Source: an uncultured Candidatus Saccharibacteria bacterium (GTDB lineage: Bacteria > Patescibacteriota > Saccharimonadia > Saccharimonadales > Saccharimonadaceae). Taken from it: 7,210 nt of DNA. The position numbers and the translations under genes were made by a program. Positions 1 through 5,977 of this stretch are shown here, in pieces; the first letter of the stretch is position 1, and each line of letters starts with the position of its first letter. The notes under the pieces were generated by a model, which was given only the letters and a program-made list of their open reading frames with translations, had not been told where the DNA came from and ran no database searches. Location of the stretch: positions 1-7,210 of the forward strand of contig CAMXZF010000031.1 of the NCBI GenBank assembly GCA_947253405.1, given 5' to 3'.

Positions 1-955
1 ATAGAGCAATATGTTGGCCATTATTTTTAACTAGATATTTATCTAAGTCTAAGTGGGCCGCTTTTTCTAAAAGGTATTGTTTTAGGTCTAGTTCATATAG
101 AGCAATATTTTTTAAGCCAATATTGCTTAGATATTCAATAGCTTTGCCTAAGCCGATAACACCCTCGATATTGGCCGTTCCAGGTTCAAATTTTTGTGGC
201 CCTTCAACGAGGGTGAAGTTTTTATCTGATAGATGCTGGAAAGTTTGGCTGCCATAAACTAAGGGGCTAAGTTTTGTGGTCGTAGCTTTTCTGGCATACA
301 AAACACCAACGCCACTGGGACCATAAAGTTTGTGGGCGGAAAACACTAAAAAGTCGCAGCCTAGTTTATCAATATTAATCGTTTGGTGGCCGATAAGCTG
401 GTTGACATCAACTAGCACATAACCGCCCGCCTGTCTGATTTGGCGATTTACCTTAGAATAATCGTAGCTTTGACCCGTTAAATTGGATACAGTAGAATAG
501 GAAAATATTTTTACTTTATTTATCAGGCGCTTTAAATCAGTATTGCTAAAATCATCGATATAGCATAACTTCGCGCCGGCATTTTCGGCTACGTTAATCC
601 AAGGTAGTAAATTCGAGTTATGTTCATGTCTGGTTAGTAAAATAACGTCACTGGATTTAATTGTTTTATATAAGCTATGAGCTATTTGATTTATTGCATA
701 GGTAGCAGAATAGGTAAAGCTAATCTCGTTAGTTTTGGCGCCAATAAACTTAGCTACCACTTGACGGCTAGCGGCAAAATTTTTGGTCGCAAGCTCACTA
801 TTTTTGTAAGAAGTGCGGCCGGTGTTAGCACAGTACTTAGTATAATAATCAGTCACGGCAGCAATGACGCTTTTTGGCTTCATAGTAGTATTAGCGTTAT
901 CCAAATAAACTAGGTTAGGGTTATTTTTAAATATTGGAAAATCTTGGCGGTTCAT
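1..955 (-). CDS. sufS: SufS-type cysteine desulfurase, 3' end missing at window edge
   Basis: This gene encodes a PLP-dependent (class V aminotransferase fold) cysteine desulfurase, which takes sulfur from cysteine for Fe-S cluster assembly in the cytoplasm. The ATG at 955-953 gives 318 residues with no stop before the window edge. Visible family motifs are YLDNANTT near residues 17-24, RHEHNSNLLPW with PLP-stacking His112, VDVNQ with Asp183 and Gln186, and FSAHKLYGPSG with Schiff-base Lys209. The spacing of Asp183, Gln186 and Lys209 equals that of E. coli SufS D200, Q203 and K226. FEPGTANIEGVIGL follows. SufS proteins usually have about 400 residues, so roughly 90 are missing, including the loop with the persulfide cysteine; activity cannot be judged. 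The usual RGTTE stretch reads YSATY here. The start lies one base after the sufD stop, so it is the last visible gene of the suf operon. The only Shine-Dalgarno-like sequence, AAGGA at 977-973, is 17 bases from the start. NifS/IscS is less likely given the motifs and context. Confidence 0.9.
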   Translation of the reverse strand, partial: MNRQDFPIFKNNPNLVYLDNANTTMKPKSVIAAVTDYYTKYCANTGRTSYKNSELATKNFAASRQVVAKFIGAKTNEISFTYSATYAINQIAHSLYKTIKSSDVILLTRHEHNSNLLPWINVAENAGAKLCYIDDFSNTDLKRLINKVKIFSYSTVSNLTGQSYDYSKVNRQIRQAGGYVLVDVNQLIGHQTINIDKLGCDFLVFSAHKLYGPSGVGVLYARKATTTKLSPLVYGSQTFQHLSDKNFTLVEGPQKFEPGTANIEGVIGLGKAIEYLSNIGLKNIALYELDLKQYLLEKAAHLDLDKYLVKNNGQHIAL

Positions 956-956
956 A

Positions 957-1400
957 CTATAAAATTACACCATCCTTGTAGGGCCTAATTAAACCATCGA
1001 TGATTATTTTTTTAGCCACGCTTTTGCTAATGCCACGACTAGTTAAATAAAATAACTCTTCTTTATCTATGTAGCGAGTGGTCAATGAGTGCCCAGCCGA
1101 TACTAAGTTATTGTTAATTTCTAAGTTTGGTGAGGCTTCAATAGTAGCGCCGGCTTCACTAAAGGCTTTAATGCTTAAGTAAGTGTTAGTTTGGGGGGCG
1201 GTATTTTCGATCTTAACAGTGGCATTCACTTTAATATTGGCCTTATTCGTAGCGATAACGCAGATGGATATGTCCGATGATTGACCGGGTTTATTGTGGA
1301 TAAATAAAAAGTTTACTGCCTGACTTTCGGCGCTTTTTAGTAAAAAACGCTCTTTTACTTTTCCACAGATAACTCGCTCAATTGTTCTTATCTTTACCAT
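957..1400 (-). CDS. sufD: Very short SufD-like protein (SufBD family)
   Basis: The product has 147 residues and occupies the sufD position between sufB and sufS. SufD is normally about 420 residues and pairs with SufB on the SufC dimer to form the SufBC2D scaffold that builds Fe-S clusters. The C-terminal third is recognisable: SAGHSLTTRYID (100-112) aligns with the SHGAT region of SufD, keeping His104 at the place of the functionally important E. coli SufD His360. The helical stretch EELFYLTSRGIS (114-125) and IIIDGLIRPY (132-141) match the common SufB/SufD C-terminal domain. Residues 20-95 are alternating hydrophobic strands, fitting a few turns of the beta-helix. The usual N-terminal helical domain and most of the beta-helix are absent. 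The ATG overlaps the sufB stop in TAATG, and all upstream sequence is intact sufB, so this is not a frameshift fragment. It may be a minimal SufD; the function is inferred from the C-terminus and position. Confidence 0.75.
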   Translation of the reverse strand: MVKIRTIERVICGKVKERFLLKSAESQAVNFLFIHNKPGQSSDISICVIATNKANIKVNATVKIENTAPQTNTYLSIKAFSEAGATIEASPNLEINNNLVSAGHSLTTRYIDKEELFYLTSRGISKSVAKKIIIDGLIRPYKDGVIL

Positions 1401-2731
1401 TAGCCGACTGACCCCTCCATGCTTAAATCGATTAAGCGGTTAAGTTCGACTGCATATTCCATCGGTAGATTCTTAGTAATTGGCTCGGCAAAACCATTGA
1501 CTATCATAGAAGAAGCTTCGTCCTCATCAATACCACGACTACTAATATAGAATAGCTGCTCGGCACTAATGCGCGAGGTTGTGGCTTCGTGGGCAATTTG
1601 GCTGTCACTACGATTAATTACGCTATCTGGAAAAGTGTTTGAAGCACTTTCGCCATCGATTAACAGGGCGTCACACTTAGTAGAGCTTTGGGCTCTTGCC
1701 GCTGTTTTATCGATAAAAATTTTACCCCTATATGAGCAAATTCCACCATTCATGGAAACTGATTTAGACACAATAGTCGATGATGTGTTAGGCGCTAGAT
1801 GAATTGCCTTAGCGCCAGTGTCTTGGTTTTGGCCATTTTTTGCTATTGATAAAGATAGTATGTCGCCGCTGGCACCAGTTTCCTCTAAGATAACGGCCGG
1901 ATATTTCATAGTTAGACTTGAACCGATATTGCCATCAATCCATTCGCCTAGAGCGTCTTTTTTGACAGCCATGCGTTGAGTGGTTAGATTAATAACGTTA
2001 TTAGACCAGTTCTGTATAGTGGTATAGCGCACACGTGATTTTGGTAGAGCGATAACTTCCACTACCGCCGCATGTAGCGATTTTGTTGAATAGATTGGTG
2101 CTGTGCAGCCTTCAACATATTGAATATTAGCACCCTGATCAGCAATTATTAAAGTTCGTTCAAACTGTCCGATACTAGCTAAGTTGATACGAAAGTAAGC
2201 TTGTAAAGGTGCGGATAAACTAACATATGGTGGCACATAGATAAAGCTACCACCACTCCAGACGGCAGTATTAAGGGCGGCAAACTTGTTGTCATTGTAG
2301 CCAATAACACTAGCAAAGTATTTCTTAAATAGTTCAGGATATTGTTTTAAGGCAGTGTCGGTATCTAGAAAAATAACACCTAAATCTTCCCACTCTTTTT
2401 TTAGGTTTTGATAAACGATCGATGAGTTGTATTGCGCACCTACGCCAGCCAAATAACGCTTTTCAGCCTCTGGTAGACCAATTTTATCGTAAGTCTCTTT
2501 AATATCTTTAGGCAATTCATTCCAATTATCGACGGCCTTATTGCTTGCTGGTGCGTAATAACAAATACTGTCTAGATCAATTTTAATGTCGGGGCCAAAT
2601 TTTGGCATCGGCATTTTTTTATAAGCCGCATAAGCCTTTAGTCTAACGTTTAACATCCAAGCAGGCTCTTTCTTGTCGGCACTAATCTTTCGAATAACTT
2701 GTTCGTTTAGGCCATTAGCTAAGCTTAGCAT
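1400..2731 (-). CDS. sufB: SufB, Fe-S cluster assembly scaffold
   Basis: The product is a 443-residue cytoplasmic scaffold on which the SufBCD complex assembles iron-sulfur clusters. Signatures run the whole length: GEP-like KEPAWMLNVRLKA (21-33), LAGVGAQY (94-101), FLDTDTALKQYPELFKKYF (121-139), ALNTAVWSGGSFIYVP (152-167), QAYFRIN (177-183), YVEGCTAP with Cys209 (205-212), YTTIQNWS (236-243), LAPNTSSTIVSKS (312-324), CDALLID with Cys353, HEATTSRI (381-388) and the closing MEYAVELNRLID and MEGSVG. Cys209 and Cys353 correspond to E. coli SufB Cys254 and Cys405, placed in sulfur transfer and cluster formation, and His381/Glu382 to its His433/Glu434. E. coli SufB has about 495 residues, and the shorter length here is mostly at the N-terminus. 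The start overlaps the end of sufC by 7 bases and the stop overlaps the sufD start by one base, suggesting coupled translation. Identification is very secure. Confidence 0.98.
   Translation of the reverse strand: MLSLANGLNEQVIRKISADKKEPAWMLNVRLKAYAAYKKMPMPKFGPDIKIDLDSICYYAPASNKAVDNWNELPKDIKETYDKIGLPEAEKRYLAGVGAQYNSSIVYQNLKKEWEDLGVIFLDTDTALKQYPELFKKYFASVIGYNDNKFAALNTAVWSGGSFIYVPPYVSLSAPLQAYFRINLASIGQFERTLIIADQGANIQYVEGCTAPIYSTKSLHAAVVEVIALPKSRVRYTTIQNWSNNVINLTTQRMAVKKDALGEWIDGNIGSSLTMKYPAVILEETGASGDILSLSIAKNGQNQDTGAKAIHLAPNTSSTIVSKSVSMNGGICSYRGKIFIDKTAARAQSSTKCDALLIDGESASNTFPDSVINRSDSQIAHEATTSRISAEQLFYISSRGIDEDEASSMIVNGFAEPITKNLPMEYAVELNRLIDLSMEGSVG
1412..1418 (-). promoter_or_regulatory. Shine-Dalgarno site of sufD inside the last sufB codons
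   Basis: On the minus strand the sequence GGAGGGG lies 11 bases upstream of the sufD ATG (1400-1398). It is formed by the ATG GAG GGG codons of the conserved SufB ending MEGSVG. Together with the overlapping TAATG, it supports the short sufD start as a real translation start and suggests coupling of sufD translation to sufB. Confidence 0.6.
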
Positions 2732-3408
2732 TGTGACCCTTTGAGCGTGTAAGTTTTGCTTAATTTAACTGACTGTAGCAACCTATCATGGTGGGAAATA
2801 ATTATTAAGCTAGTAGGGTAATCTAAATCGGCAAGTCGTTCAGCTAATTTTTTGACGCTGGGTTTGTCTAGACCAGAATCGGGTTCATCCAAAAAGGCAA
2901 AGCGGGGTTTTAATACCAACATCTGTAAGATTTCCGATTTCTTTTTTTCACCCCCAGAAAAGCCAACATTTAGATCACGATTATAGTCAAAATCATTAAA
3001 GCCAAGTCGCTTTGCCTCTTGTTGCAGTCTTTCGATGGCTTCAAGATAATTAAAATTATTATCGGTTAGATTACAAAGGGCGGTGCGCAAAAAGTTGCCG
3101 TAGCTGACGCCATTAATTTCTGCGGGGTATTGATTAGCTAAAAATAGACCCAGTTTTGCCTTTTCATTTGGTTTTAATTTGGTAATGTCGGTGTCGTCTA
3201 GTAGTATTTTGCCGGCAGTGATTTTATAGTAGGGGTGACCCATAATGGCGTTGACTAAACTAGACTTACCAGAGCCATTTTCACCCAGTAGAGCATAGTT
3301 TTTTCTATCTTGAAAGCGCATTGATATATCTTTCAAGATAGTTTTGCCATCGTTGGTTTTGACAGTTAAACCTTTTAGCTCTAATCCTCGCATAATTCTG
3401 GGCTTCAT
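2725..3408 (-). CDS. sufC: SufC, ABC-type ATPase of the Suf complex
   Basis: The product is a 227-residue soluble ABC ATPase that powers conformational change in SufBC2D during Fe-S cluster assembly. It has Walker A GENGSGKSS (42-50), the Q-loop region LANQYP around Gln93, the ABC signature FSGGE (150-154), Walker B FAFLDEPDSGLD (170-181) and H-loop ISHHDRLL (His206), with the SufC-typical GFSGGEKKKSEILQ run. E. coli SufC has 248 residues; this one stops about 20 residues after the H-loop and lacks most of the usual GRIVKSG-type tail. ATG 3408-3406 is used as the start. ATG 3393-3391 (MRGLEL) is a credible alternative, and neither has a clear ribosome binding site. It is the first gene of the operon, divergent from nrdD, and its stop lies inside the start of sufB. 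A minus-strand promoter was not securely found; TAATAT at 3477-3472 is a weak -10 candidate. Confidence 0.97.
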   Translation of the reverse strand: MKPRIMRGLELKGLTVKTNDGKTILKDISMRFQDRKNYALLGENGSGKSSLVNAIMGHPYYKITAGKILLDDTDITKLKPNEKAKLGLFLANQYPAEINGVSYGNFLRTALCNLTDNNFNYLEAIERLQQEAKRLGFNDFDYNRDLNVGFSGGEKKKSEILQMLVLKPRFAFLDEPDSGLDKPSVKKLAERLADLDYPTSLIIISHHDRLLQSVKLSKTYTLKGSQC

Positions 3409-3475
3409 TATGGCATTATTTATTATTTTGTAAAGAGTTAATTTGGCGGTCTCTACTGTCAGCTGTTGCCAATAT

Positions 3476-3531
3476 TACAAGCTCAAGCGTATTGACACCA
3501 CCATGGATAGCGTACTATAATAGAGCTTGTA
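3476..3531. repeat. 9-bp inverted repeat flanking the nrdD promoter
   Basis: TACAAGCTC at 3476-3484 and GAGCTTGTA at 3523-3531 are perfect reverse complements. One arm lies upstream of the -35 hexamer and the other overlaps the predicted transcription start. The arms are 38 bases apart and enclose the whole promoter core. This could be a pair of operator half-sites or a looping arrangement between the divergent suf and nrd units, but it matches no regulator I can name and could be chance. Confidence 0.45.
3492..3521 (+). promoter_or_regulatory. Consensus sigma-70 promoter of nrdD-nrdG
   Basis: TTGACA at 3492-3497 and TATAAT at 3516-3521 are perfect consensus hexamers with an 18-bp spacer. 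Transcription should start near 3528, leaving a leader of about 77 bases before the nrdD ATG. A perfect promoter usually implies that control comes from a repressor, which fits the NrdR-like site just downstream. Confidence 0.85.
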
Positions 3532-3546
3532 CACAATCAGTAGTGT
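3531..3546. promoter_or_regulatory. Putative NrdR box (operator)
   Basis: ACACAATCAGTAGTGT matches the NrdR consensus acaCwAtATaTwGtgt at 13 of 16 positions, with both outer arms (ACACAAT and TAGTGT) perfect and mismatches only in the centre. NrdR is the ATP-cone repressor that senses dATP/ATP and controls ribonucleotide reductase genes. The site sits directly after the predicted nrdD start point, where binding would block transcription. NrdR boxes usually come in pairs about three helical turns apart. The position 31 bp upstream (3500-3515) matches at only about 8 of 16, so a second box is doubtful. Confidence 0.6.
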
Positions 3547-3588
3547 GAAAAAACATAAAGCCATTTAATTTAAAGCTAAACAAAAAGC

Positions 3589-3595
3589 AGGAGGG
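3589..3595 (+). promoter_or_regulatory. Strong ribosome binding site of nrdD
   Basis: AGGAGGG ends 9 bases before the nrdD ATG and is an almost ideal Shine-Dalgarno sequence. It lies in the loop of a possible small hairpin formed by AAAGCT (3572-3577) and AGCTTT (3596-3601), which would leave the site exposed. Confidence 0.85.
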
Positions 3596-3604
3596 AGCTT
3601 TGCT

Positions 3605-5959
3605 ATGTTAAAGTCGGTCAAAAAAAGGGATGGGCGCTTAGTTGATTTCAATGAATCTAATATTGTATCGGCCATAGCAAAAGCTGGCCTAGAAACTAAA
3701 GAGTTTGGTGATAGCGAAGCCAAGGTGCTGGCTGACCGCGTAGTCAAACAGCTTGATGAAAGTTGGCGTGGAAAAATTCCAACAGTGGAACAAATTCAAG
3801 ACCGTGTAGAAAATGTTTTAATGCGATCTAGTCATAAAGTAACTGCTAAGGCTTATATTTTATACCGCAAAGAGCGCTCTAGGGTGCGTAATTCTAAAAC
3901 ACGCTTAATGTCTCAATACAAGATTATTACTGGCGCGATGGCGAAAGATTCTAGTGACTTAAAGCGATCCAACGCTAACGTTGACGGTGATACGGCAATG
4001 GGTAAAATGTTGCAATATGGAGCAGAGGGTGCCAAAGAATTTGCTAAAAGCTTTCTATTAAAACCTGAACATGCAGATGCACACAACCAAGGTGATATCC
4101 ATATTCATGATCTTGACTTTTACGCTACTGGAACATTGACCTGCTGCCAGACCGACCCATTGAAGTTATTCGCTGATGGTGGCTTTTCCACAGGACATGG
4201 GTTTTTGCGTACACCCAATAGTGTTGGTAGTTATGCGGCCCTAATCGCAATTATTTTACAGGCTAATCAAAACGAGCAGCATGGCGGACAGTCTATTCCT
4301 AATTTTGACTATGCTATGGAACCAGGCGTAAACAAAACCTATCGCAAGTCGGTATACACTAACGCCGAGCGTTATCGTGAGTTTACCCATAAAGACGTTA
4401 AGATTGATGAAGCTGCATTAGCTAATTTAACTTACGGCGAAACAATCAAGGGTGTCCCAGAGCAAATTTTTGATCTAGCAATTAAAGACACTAAGAAGCA
4501 AACTTATCAAGCCATGGAAGGCTTAGTGCACAATTTGAACACCATGCATTCACGCGCTGGTGCTCAAGTTCCCTTTACCAGCTTGAACTTTGGTACGAAC
4601 ACCACCAAAGCAGGTAGATTGGCGATTGAGCAATTTCTATTGGCCACCGAGGCTGGGTTAGGTCACGGTGAGACGCCAATATTCCCGATAAGCGTCTTTA
4701 AAGTTAAAGAGGGTGTTAATTATAATCCGGAAGATCCCAACTATGATTTGTTTAAGCTAGCCATGCGCGTTTCCAGCAAGAGGCTATTCCCTAACTTTTC
4801 GTTTATTGATGCGCCGTTTAATTTGAGGCACTATAAGCCAGGTGACTACAAAACCGAAATTGCTACCATGGGTTGTCGCACGCGGGTGTTTGAGTCTGTC
4901 TTCCCCGAATCTAACGGCAGGAGTGATAGTCGCGGAAACTTGTCATTTACCACTATTAATTTACCAAGAATAGGTATTAAGCACGGCATTGCTTTAGGCG
5001 ACAGGAAAAAGCCTGATTGGAAAGCTTTTTATCGTGACTTAGACCGAGAGCTAGATTTAGTAGCGGATCAGCTATATGAGCGCTTTCAATTTCAGGGTAA
5101 TAAAGTAGTACGTAACTTTCCGTTTTTGATGGGTCAGGGTAACTGGATGGATAGCGAAAAATTAGGCTATGATGATCCATTGAAAGATGTCATTAAGCAT
5201 GGTTCTTTGTCGATTGGTTTTATTGGTTTAGCTGAAGCTTTGGTGGCTATGACTGGACATCATCACGGCGAGTCAGACGAAATGCAGAAAATTGGCCTAG
5301 AGGTTATTGGTCACATGCGCCAAAAGTGCGATGACTTTAAAAAGAAATACCATCTAAACTATAGTCTGTTTGCCACCCCAGCTGAGGGCTTATCGGGTCG
5401 TTTTACTAAAATTGATCGTCAGCGCTATGGTGAAATTAAAGGCGTAACTGATCGAGAGTTTTATACCAACTCTTTCCATGTGCCAGTGTATTTCAACATT
5501 AGTGCTTTTGCTAAGATCGACAAAGAAGCGCCTTACCACGCTCTTTGTAATGCCGGGCATATTACTTACGTAGAGTTAGACGGCGATCCAAGCCAAAATA
5601 TCGAAGCCTTTGAATCAGTGATTAGACACATGAAGGAGTCTGGTATTGGCTATGGCTCAGTTAATCACCCAGTTGATCGAGATCCATTATGCGGCTTTTC
5701 GGGTATTATTAGTGGGTCAACCTGCCCATCTTGTGGACGCGAAGAATCTGATGGTGTTATTGGGTTTGAAAGGTTGCGTCGAATTACCGGCTATTTAGTA
5801 GGATCTTTAGAGCGATGGAATGATGCTAAGCGTGCCGAAGAAAAAGCAAGAGTTAAGCACGGCGTTACTTCTAATATAAACGGTGTTTATAGTAGTAGCC
5901 AGAAGTCAGAGCGTGAGCTACAAAAGGCAGCGCAAAATCGCAATAACTCTAAAGTATAG
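3605..5959 (+). CDS. nrdD: Anaerobic (class III) ribonucleoside-triphosphate reductase
   Basis: The product is a 784-residue glycyl-radical enzyme that reduces ribonucleotides to deoxyribonucleotides without oxygen. Residues 3-95 form an ATP-cone regulatory domain (VKKRDGRLVDFN near the start, then AKAYILYRKERSRVR). The catalytic domain includes DLDFYATGTLTCCQ with Cys180/Cys181, where the thiyl-radical cysteine should lie, QNEQHGGQSIP, GETPIFPISVFKVKEGVN, MGCRTRV with Cys424 (candidate second active-site cysteine) and LSFTTINLPRIGI. Near the C-terminus a zinc-ribbon-like DPLC...CPSC segment (Asp693, Cys696, Cys707, Cys710) precedes the glycyl-radical motif RITGYLVG with Gly729. The first zinc ligand is Asp instead of the usual Cys. 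A hydrophilic tail of about 30 residues follows the normal end at RVKHG. The start is fixed by a strong ribosome binding site. nrdG follows after 18 bases. Transcription comes from the consensus promoter with a putative NrdR box. Confidence 0.98.
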   Translation: MLKSVKKRDGRLVDFNESNIVSAIAKAGLETKEFGDSEAKVLADRVVKQLDESWRGKIPTVEQIQDRVENVLMRSSHKVTAKAYILYRKERSRVRNSKTRLMSQYKIITGAMAKDSSDLKRSNANVDGDTAMGKMLQYGAEGAKEFAKSFLLKPEHADAHNQGDIHIHDLDFYATGTLTCCQTDPLKLFADGGFSTGHGFLRTPNSVGSYAALIAIILQANQNEQHGGQSIPNFDYAMEPGVNKTYRKSVYTNAERYREFTHKDVKIDEAALANLTYGETIKGVPEQIFDLAIKDTKKQTYQAMEGLVHNLNTMHSRAGAQVPFTSLNFGTNTTKAGRLAIEQFLLATEAGLGHGETPIFPISVFKVKEGVNYNPEDPNYDLFKLAMRVSSKRLFPNFSFIDAPFNLRHYKPGDYKTEIATMGCRTRVFESVFPESNGRSDSRGNLSFTTINLPRIGIKHGIALGDRKKPDWKAFYRDLDRELDLVADQLYERFQFQGNKVVRNFPFLMGQGNWMDSEKLGYDDPLKDVIKHGSLSIGFIGLAEALVAMTGHHHGESDEMQKIGLEVIGHMRQKCDDFKKKYHLNYSLFATPAEGLSGRFTKIDRQRYGEIKGVTDREFYTNSFHVPVYFNISAFAKIDKEAPYHALCNAGHITYVELDGDPSQNIEAFESVIRHMKESGIGYGSVNHPVDRDPLCGFSGIISGSTCPSCGREESDGVIGFERLRRITGYLVGSLERWNDAKRAEEKARVKHGVTSNINGVYSSSQKSERELQKAAQNRNNSKV

Positions 5960-5977
5960 TTATAATAGGCTTATATT

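Noticed and set aside
677..913. Plus-strand open frame of 78 codons
   Set aside because: It is antisense to the well-conserved sufS coding region and resembles no protein family.
957..1400. sufD as a frameshifted pseudogene
   Set aside because: The upstream sequence is complete sufB in another frame, with a proper start overlap and ribosome binding site, so there is no room for a lost 5' part.
1569..1802. Plus-strand open frame of 77 codons
   Set aside because: It lies opposite conserved sufB sequence, so it is a shadow frame.
3500..3515. Second NrdR box 31 bp upstream of the first
   Set aside because: Only about 8 of 16 positions match the consensus and the palindrome is poor.
3409..3604. 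Riboswitch or CRISPR-like structure in the sufC-nrdD intergenic region
   Set aside because: Apart from the promoter, the NrdR-like box, the inverted repeat and the ribosome binding site, I see no repeated units or recognisable riboswitch core.
3565..3747. Minus-strand open frame of 60 codons
   Set aside because: It is antisense to the nrdD leader and ATP-cone codons with no supporting start signal.
4977..5180. Minus-strand open frame of 67 codons
   Set aside because: It is antisense to the nrdD catalytic domain.
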